From a virus: a stretch of DNA of 39,002 nucleotides. Made by a program: the position numbers and the translations under genes. Shown here one piece after another: positions 36,951-39,002 of the stretch (its first letter is position 1; each line of letters opens with the position of its first letter). A model generated the notes under the pieces. The model saw only the letters and a program-made list of their open reading frames with translations, did not search any database and was not told the DNA's origin. Location of the stretch: the IMG/VR virus record IMGVR_UViG_3300021197_000770, positions 1 through 39,002 of that record; one strand, written 5' to 3'.

Positions 36951-37988
36951 TTAGTAGTCCAGCCTGACGCGGAGGGTTAGTTCGTTTGTCGGATCCTTGC
37001 GAAGTGGCTCTGAAAGCTTTGCTACCGCAAGAAGTTCGTTTTGTGAGTTGTATAGACCAATCGTGGTAACGTATGAGATTGGGGGATTCTGCCTATTACC
37101 GTTCTTAACTCTGACCTGCCCGCTATTAAGGTATGTTGGGTTGCTGGAGTAGTTGTACTTGTTGTGTGGCATACGACAGAAATACACGGTTGAGTTGATC
37201 TCGGTGGTGTTGTTGAATTGTAGGTTCTGCATTCTGTGTCGGAAAGCATCTGCGGAGCCTGAAATTGAACCAGAAACTAGCTGTTGATCAAAAGTTCTTG
37301 AAGTCGCGGACTGGCTAAAAAAGTCAGTTGTTCCTGCCCAGATAGAGCTTGTAAGAACCATGACACCTGCTTGATAAAACACGACACCGCCGATGCCAGA
37401 TGAATGACTAAGCAATCCATAATCGCCGCCGACTGTATTAAGCGTGCCTTGGGTTGCCGAGGCTCCTGAATCAGTGAAGACCTTAGTGCCAGCGAAGGGA
37501 TTAGCCCAAGATGCTGTACCTAGGGTGATACTGACAGAACCCTTCTTGATCTCATCTTTGGTAAGAAGGCGAGAAAGGTTTACGAATACAACCTCCTTCA
37601 TTGCGCCTTCTCCATCGAGAGTAAGATCACTTTCAAACTTTCTTACCTCATTGGTAGAACCAGTATACCCAAGCAGAACCTGGGAGAACTGGTTGTACAT
37701 ATTTATTTTCTTGGCTCTAAGTACAGGATTTAAAGAGCTTGAAAGCGGAGAACTCTCATCGTACCCCGCCGTTAGATCAAAAATGTGGTTTGCTGAAGAA
37801 CTTAGGTAAGGATAATCATACACGGACTGAAACATACCATGAGAGTAGTTCTTGATGTTGTCATCGTTTGGGAAAGTTCCGTAAGTTCCACTGACTATAG
37901 TTCCAGTTAGTGGGATAACTTCGTGGAGAAGTGTTCTTGTGGTTGCTACATCCGTTGTCGGATCAATTGGTTCATAGTTGATGGGCAT
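36951..37988 (-). CDS. Virion/baseplate-like structural protein, paralogue of 35615 gene
   Basis: 345 residues. It starts PINYEPIDPTTDVATTRTLL. The middle is Ser/Thr/Gly-rich (KGSVSITLGTASWANPFAG, VVFYQAGVMVLTSSIWAG), with the same order of elements as the 35615 protein (HGSMSLKFYITGT, VAMYEEGFAILTGSWD). The C-terminus matches it too: YNYSSNPTYLNSGQ, TIGLYNSQNELLAVAKLSE. Gene duplication is the simplest explanation. AAAGGA precedes the ATG, 11 bases after the previous gene. Confidence 0.68.
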   Translation of the reverse strand: MPINYEPIDPTTDVATTRTLLHEVIPLTGTIVSGTYGTFPNDDNIKNYSHGMFQSVYDYPYLSSSANHIFDLTAGYDESSPLSSSLNPVLRAKKINMYNQFSQVLLGYTGSTNEVRKFESDLTLDGEGAMKEVVFVNLSRLLTKDEIKKGSVSITLGTASWANPFAGTKVFTDSGASATQGTLNTVGGDYGLLSHSSGIGGVVFYQAGVMVLTSSIWAGTTDFFSQSATSRTFDQQLVSGSISGSADAFRHRMQNLQFNNTTEINSTVYFCRMPHNKYNYSSNPTYLNSGQVRVKNGNRQNPPISYVTTIGLYNSQNELLAVAKLSEPLRKDPTNELTLRVRLDY

Positions 37989-37999
37989 TTATTTATCCT

Positions 38000-39002
38000 T
38001 TAGCTTTTCTTTCTAACTATTCGAAGAGGGATTTGTATCTGGGTGCCACTTGTTAGCCCTCTGACGTAAACAGTAGTATCGATTACATCGTAAGTATTAC
38101 TACCAGTAAACCCAAGGGTTGCGGCGGCTACGCTTGTACGACCGTAGAGAGAGTAGAAAGACGGTGTTGAAGAGCCCTCTGCATTAATCTCGGTGCTTGG
38201 AACAAAAGTGGCGGCGGTTACGGTTCCACGAGGACCCTCAAAACTTGATAGGTCAAAGCCGGTGGTGGAATTGTCGCGCTTCGCCACCAAGTTAGCGATA
38301 CCAGGGGCGATTGCTGTTGAGTAATTCTCGATGAAATCTTGTGCTCCAATAGCAGTTCTTGTGGCGAAGGTAGACATAGAGATGTCGCGAGTGCCATCTG
38401 AGAGGTTTGCGAACTTGCCGCCCTGCACAGAAGTTAGTCCAGTAACGAAGCGAGAATCAAACTTAAACTCAAAGTTGCTGTCCAAAAGTCCAGAAGCCAC
38501 AAGCATCGCATTTCTATTCTCAAGGGTTGCTTGTCTTTCGTTAGAATCTATCCCGCTTTCAATAACGACAGTTCTGGTTGGGGTTTTGGTATTTGGCTCA
38601 AGCACAAACTTTTCTCCCAAAACAGAATCAGATGAGAGGTTCTCGTAGGTTTCCCTATTTGCTGCCAGGATAAAAACGCTTCCCTTTTTGTTTAGAGCTT
38701 CCGAAATTTTCTGGTTTGCTTTCAGGGTGGGCATGAACAAGATGTCTGTCCTTGTAATACTCAAAAGTCCATACTTGATTGATGAAGCTTGCTTGGTCGC
38801 TGCTTCCATAACTGGTGATTGAAGTATCTCAAGATCGTAATAAGCAGAACCACTTGTGTGATCTGCGTTGTATAGCGAATAATCAATCTCGTCATCGCCT
38901 GGGGAATACTTTACAATACGAAAGTTTCCTTCTGCCATTCTCTTTCTGCCGATGTCTGTTAGCACGGCGTCAAGAATGATGTCGCCAGAGTTATCTAAAA
39001 AG
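38000..39002 (-). CDS. Virion structural protein, start outside window
   Basis: At least 334 residues. The frame is open to the window end and reads FLDNSGDIILDAVLTDIGRK then RMAEGNFRIVKYSPGDDEID. Marine T4-like phages have a structural protein whose start closely resembles this (FLDNSGDIILDAVLTDTGR), so the true ATG should lie a few bases beyond 39002 and the GTG at 38965 is internal. The remainder includes IKYGLLSITRTDILFMPTLK and a beta-rich C-terminus (TVYVRGLTSGTQIQIPLRIV). Role probably baseplate or tail; not assigned to a T4 gene. Confidence 0.75.
   Translation of the reverse strand, partial: FLDNSGDIILDAVLTDIGRKRMAEGNFRIVKYSPGDDEIDYSLYNADHTSGSAYYDLEILQSPVMEAATKQASSIKYGLLSITRTDILFMPTLKANQKISEALNKKGSVFILAANRETYENLSSDSVLGEKFVLEPNTKTPTRTVVIESGIDSNERQATLENRNAMLVASGLLDSNFEFKFDSRFVTGLTSVQGGKFANLSDGTRDISMSTFATRTAIGAQDFIENYSTAIAPGIANLVAKRDNSTTGFDLSSFEGPRGTVTAATFVPSTEINAEGSSTPSFYSLYGRTSVAAATLGFTGSNTYDVIDTTVYVRGLTSGTQIQIPLRIVRKKS

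Noticed and set aside
38000-38965. GTG start at 38965
   Set aside because: The frame continues upstream with FLDNSGDIILDA, the normal N-terminus of this family, so the start is outside the window.
1-39002. tRNA genes, CRISPR arrays, insertion sequences, integrase or attachment sites
   Set aside because: None seen on reading both strands; gene packing leaves little room.

Overview
The window is a tightly packed stretch of a contractile-tailed (myovirus) phage genome distantly related to T4. Every gene I support lies on the minus strand, so transcription runs from high to low coordinates. The T4-type morphogenesis set is recognisable: large terminase (gp17-like), portal (gp20), prohead protease (gp21), scaffold (gp22), major capsid protein (gp23), neck proteins (gp13- and gp14-like), tail terminator (gp15-like) and tail sheath (gp18). 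The acidic scaffold, the S21 protein and the many small tagged proteins resemble marine T4-like phages. Near-consensus sigma70 promoters suggest a proteobacterial host. Both points are inferences; no host gene is present. No stretch over 300 bases lacks a gene, and I saw no tRNA, CRISPR array or insertion sequence.

Layout in transcription order. (1) 39002-35615: three virion or baseplate-like proteins, the first cut by the window edge. (2) 35618-33631: RuvC-like resolvase, DnaG-type primase and a CPFA-motif protein, with a sigma70-like promoter before the primase. (3) 33593-28175: a tagged membrane protein, then from a perfect TTGACA-N17-TATAAT promoter a small membrane protein, a one-chain Mre11-Rad50 (SbcD-SbcC) fusion and an FtsZ/tubulin-family protein. 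(4) 28173-24525: a cysteine-doublet protein, several small proteins with shared N-terminal tags, a holin-like protein, two spanin-like membrane proteins and a zinc-ribbon protein. (5) 24496-14249: packaging, portal, prohead protease, probable head-interior proteins and ribosomal protein bS21. (6) 14209-7993: a run of Ser/Thr/Gly-rich fibre-like structural proteins. (7) 7923-1: scaffold, capsid, neck, tail terminator and sheath.

Three themes stand out. First, two families of short N-terminal tags (MKLIMENW..FLxE-like and MKITK.RLKQIIKEEL-like) recur on otherwise unrelated proteins. They end in the (L/I)xE pattern cut by T4-type prohead protease, so these proteins may be packaged in the head and injected. 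Second, a recurrent ACTATTTA motif lies upstream of eight transcription units in the late region, three times just after an intrinsic terminator. It is a good candidate for this phage's late promoter. Third, the early-type module joins a fused recombination nuclease/ATPase to a phage FtsZ homologue whose presumed T7 catalytic loop has lost its acidic residues.
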